From assembly GCF_021917145.1 (NCBI RefSeq), contig NC_061077.1, forward strand, positions 9,970,083-10,034,082: DNA of 64,000 nucleotides, in the 5' to 3' direction. Every line of letters begins with the position of its first letter. The first letter of the stretch is position 1. A program made the position numbers and the translations under genes. Positions 62,493 through 64,000 of this stretch are shown piece after piece. Under the pieces are notes generated by a model. That model made no database searches. It was not told the DNA's origin and worked only from the letters and a program-made list of their open reading frames with translations. Origin of the DNA: Hypomesus transpacificus. Its lineage: Eukaryota > Chordata > Actinopteri > Osmeriformes > Osmeridae.

Positions 62493-62860
62493 CCTGAAAC
62501 ACACAATAATAGATTGCTTTCCATCAAAGACAACTGAAATAAATCCACTATATCGGCTTAACATGCGATATTTAATCATCATCTTTTTTTATGTTACCTT
62601 TGTGTGTGTGTGTATTACGCCGATTAGGTTCAAACATATATGCAACAAGCATCTTCTTTCCATTCATTTTACTACCAACTACTAAACATCTTTTCGATTA
62701 AATGTAATGTATTGATCCTGAAGGATTAATTATGAAAAAAGATGAAAAATCATTAAATAAATTAGACTTGTATTACTCACCTACAAGCACAAGCTGTCAC
62801 CTCACCACCTTTTGGGTATCTACAACTTGTGGTTTTAAAACGATGAATTCCTTTTATACT
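62493..62860 (-). promoter_or_regulatory. TATA box and non-coding first exon of the trypsin-like gene
   Basis: A TATAAAAGG box lies on the minus strand at 62850-62858. About 30 bp downstream would be the start site (near 62822). A short 5' UTR exon would then end at a GTGAGT donor (62775-62780) and splice to the acceptor TTTCAG (62494-62495), 11 bases before the ATG. A TATA-driven promoter with a tiny leader exon is common for digestive protease genes. The start site is inferred. Confidence 0.6.
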
Positions 62861-64000
62861 GTAACCATGCCCATGTCTGCTGCTCTTTTGAACGTTATGG
62901 ATTCATTATATCTACCAGAGCCATCCCACAACATGACAAAAGAAGCTGACCTAGTCATTGACAAAGTCTGTGTGTTGTTGTGCATTATTCCTATTTCATA
63001 GCCTTTCTTGCTTTGCACCTTGGGAATTACCGCAGACAAGGTAACTGGAAAATCAACACCTCTCCTATGCAATTTTTTAAGATGTGTCAGGATAAAAGTG
63101 CATGGCTTTATTGTGGGGATGAAATTCAATTCTATGAAGACAATGTAGGATCAGTTACATATGGCAAATAATAAAAATATTGCATTGTCAAAAAATGTTT
63201 TGTGACGTAAATGATGTAAAACGAGTGTGTCGTTGTGCATGTGTGTGTTTGTGTGTGGAGGGGTGTGAACTGTGGTCACTTTAGACTCAGATGCAAATCA
63301 GGCTGTATTCAGTGTTAGCAGTTACTTGTATTTGTAAACATGCAAGATTGGGTGTGTCTCACTTTTTAAAATACCTTGTGCTGCACAGCAGAATGCATCT
63401 TGGCTAGCAAGTTGAAACATATAGTATTATATTTAGCTGTAGTTCCAGTACCATAGTCAATAATCAAATCACATGCCATTTTTCTTTTGTAATGCATTTC
63501 CATGTCTTAATTATTGTATGTTTATGGATACTACAGTTGTTACACTGAAGCATGCATGGTGTGATTGCATGCCTCATGATGGATGTTCCACTAGTGGCCA
63601 GTGTTAATGACCGGTAAACAGTTTATGTAGGTAAACTATAGGACAACCTCATCTATTGTTACTCACTCTCACAGTGTTGTTAGTTAATGGCTCTTGAATA
63701 CATTGGGTATTGGAGTTTCATTTACACAGATTCCTTTATTTCCCCAAATTCTAAAAACCCAAATCCAAAAAGCTAAACATGTTGACATGTTTCTAAGTGA
63801 AATTCTACAGTATATTTTTCTATTTATTTTAAGCTGAAAGTCTATTGGTAAATGGGAATCGACTTGTTGACAGAGGAGAATGAAGAATGTTTTTGCTACT
63901 GTGGTTGATTTACCGGCAGAGATTTTTTTCCTTTCTTTATTTTCAGTAAATGGATGCTTGTTGCCTATTTCACCTAATTGTATCCAGCTGCTGCATAGAT
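62861..64000. other. Right-end intergenic sequence
   Basis: AT-rich sequence upstream of the trypsin-like gene. No exon, RNA gene or recognisable repeat family was seen apart from a short GT-rich stretch near 63225-63260. Confidence 0.6.

Overview
This is vertebrate, specifically ray-finned fish (teleost-type), genomic DNA. The genes are split into many short exons with GT-AG introns. CA/GT microsatellites and minisatellites are abundant. There is one tRNA-derived SINE head and one copy of the widespread fish repeat tail (GCTTTGGATAAAAGCGTCTG). The species cannot be named from the window alone. No prokaryotic, viral or CRISPR content was seen.

Layout. (1) 1-41192, minus strand: the 5' part of HSPG2 (perlecan), 30 exons from the signal peptide to a laminin-EGF repeat cut by the left window edge. 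This gives about 1253 residues in one continuous reading frame. Its first intron is about 21 kb and holds most of the repeats. (2) 42655-45146, minus: complete CASP9 (initiator caspase), 10 coding exons, 442 aa. (3) 46186-50271, plus: complete DNAJC16 (ER J-protein with a thioredoxin-like domain), 14 coding exons, 785 aa. It is head-to-head with CASP9. (4) 51662-54067, minus: complete AGMAT (ureohydrolase), 7 exons, 365 aa. It is tail-to-tail with DNAJC16. (5) 55593-58395, minus: complete PINK1 (mitochondrial Ser/Thr kinase), 8 exons, 573 aa. (6) 59129-59440: a stray 312-bp copy of PINK1 exon 5 with both intron flanks, lying upstream of PINK1. (7) 60366-62482, minus: a complete trypsin-like S1 protease gene, 5 coding exons, 252 aa, with a likely TATA box and a non-coding first exon.

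All exon models were built by hand from splice signals, phase continuity and similarity to known families. Every junction keeps the frame. The genes do not form a pathway operon. The CASP9-DNAJC16-AGMAT order and orientation matches human 1p36, where PINK1, HSPG2 and pancreatic proteases also lie, so the window is an ancient syntenic block. CASP9 and PINK1 both act at the mitochondrion (apoptosome and mitophagy), but nothing here shows co-regulation.

The most notable items are the PINK1 exon-5 duplication, which is bounded by 15-bp direct repeats; an A-x-P-x motif after an Asp in the CASP9 linker; a furin-type RSKR site beside the heparan-sulfate attachment cluster of perlecan; a GC-AG intron in DNAJC16; and splice donors embedded in or touching repeats. 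I found no convincing new multi-gene system.
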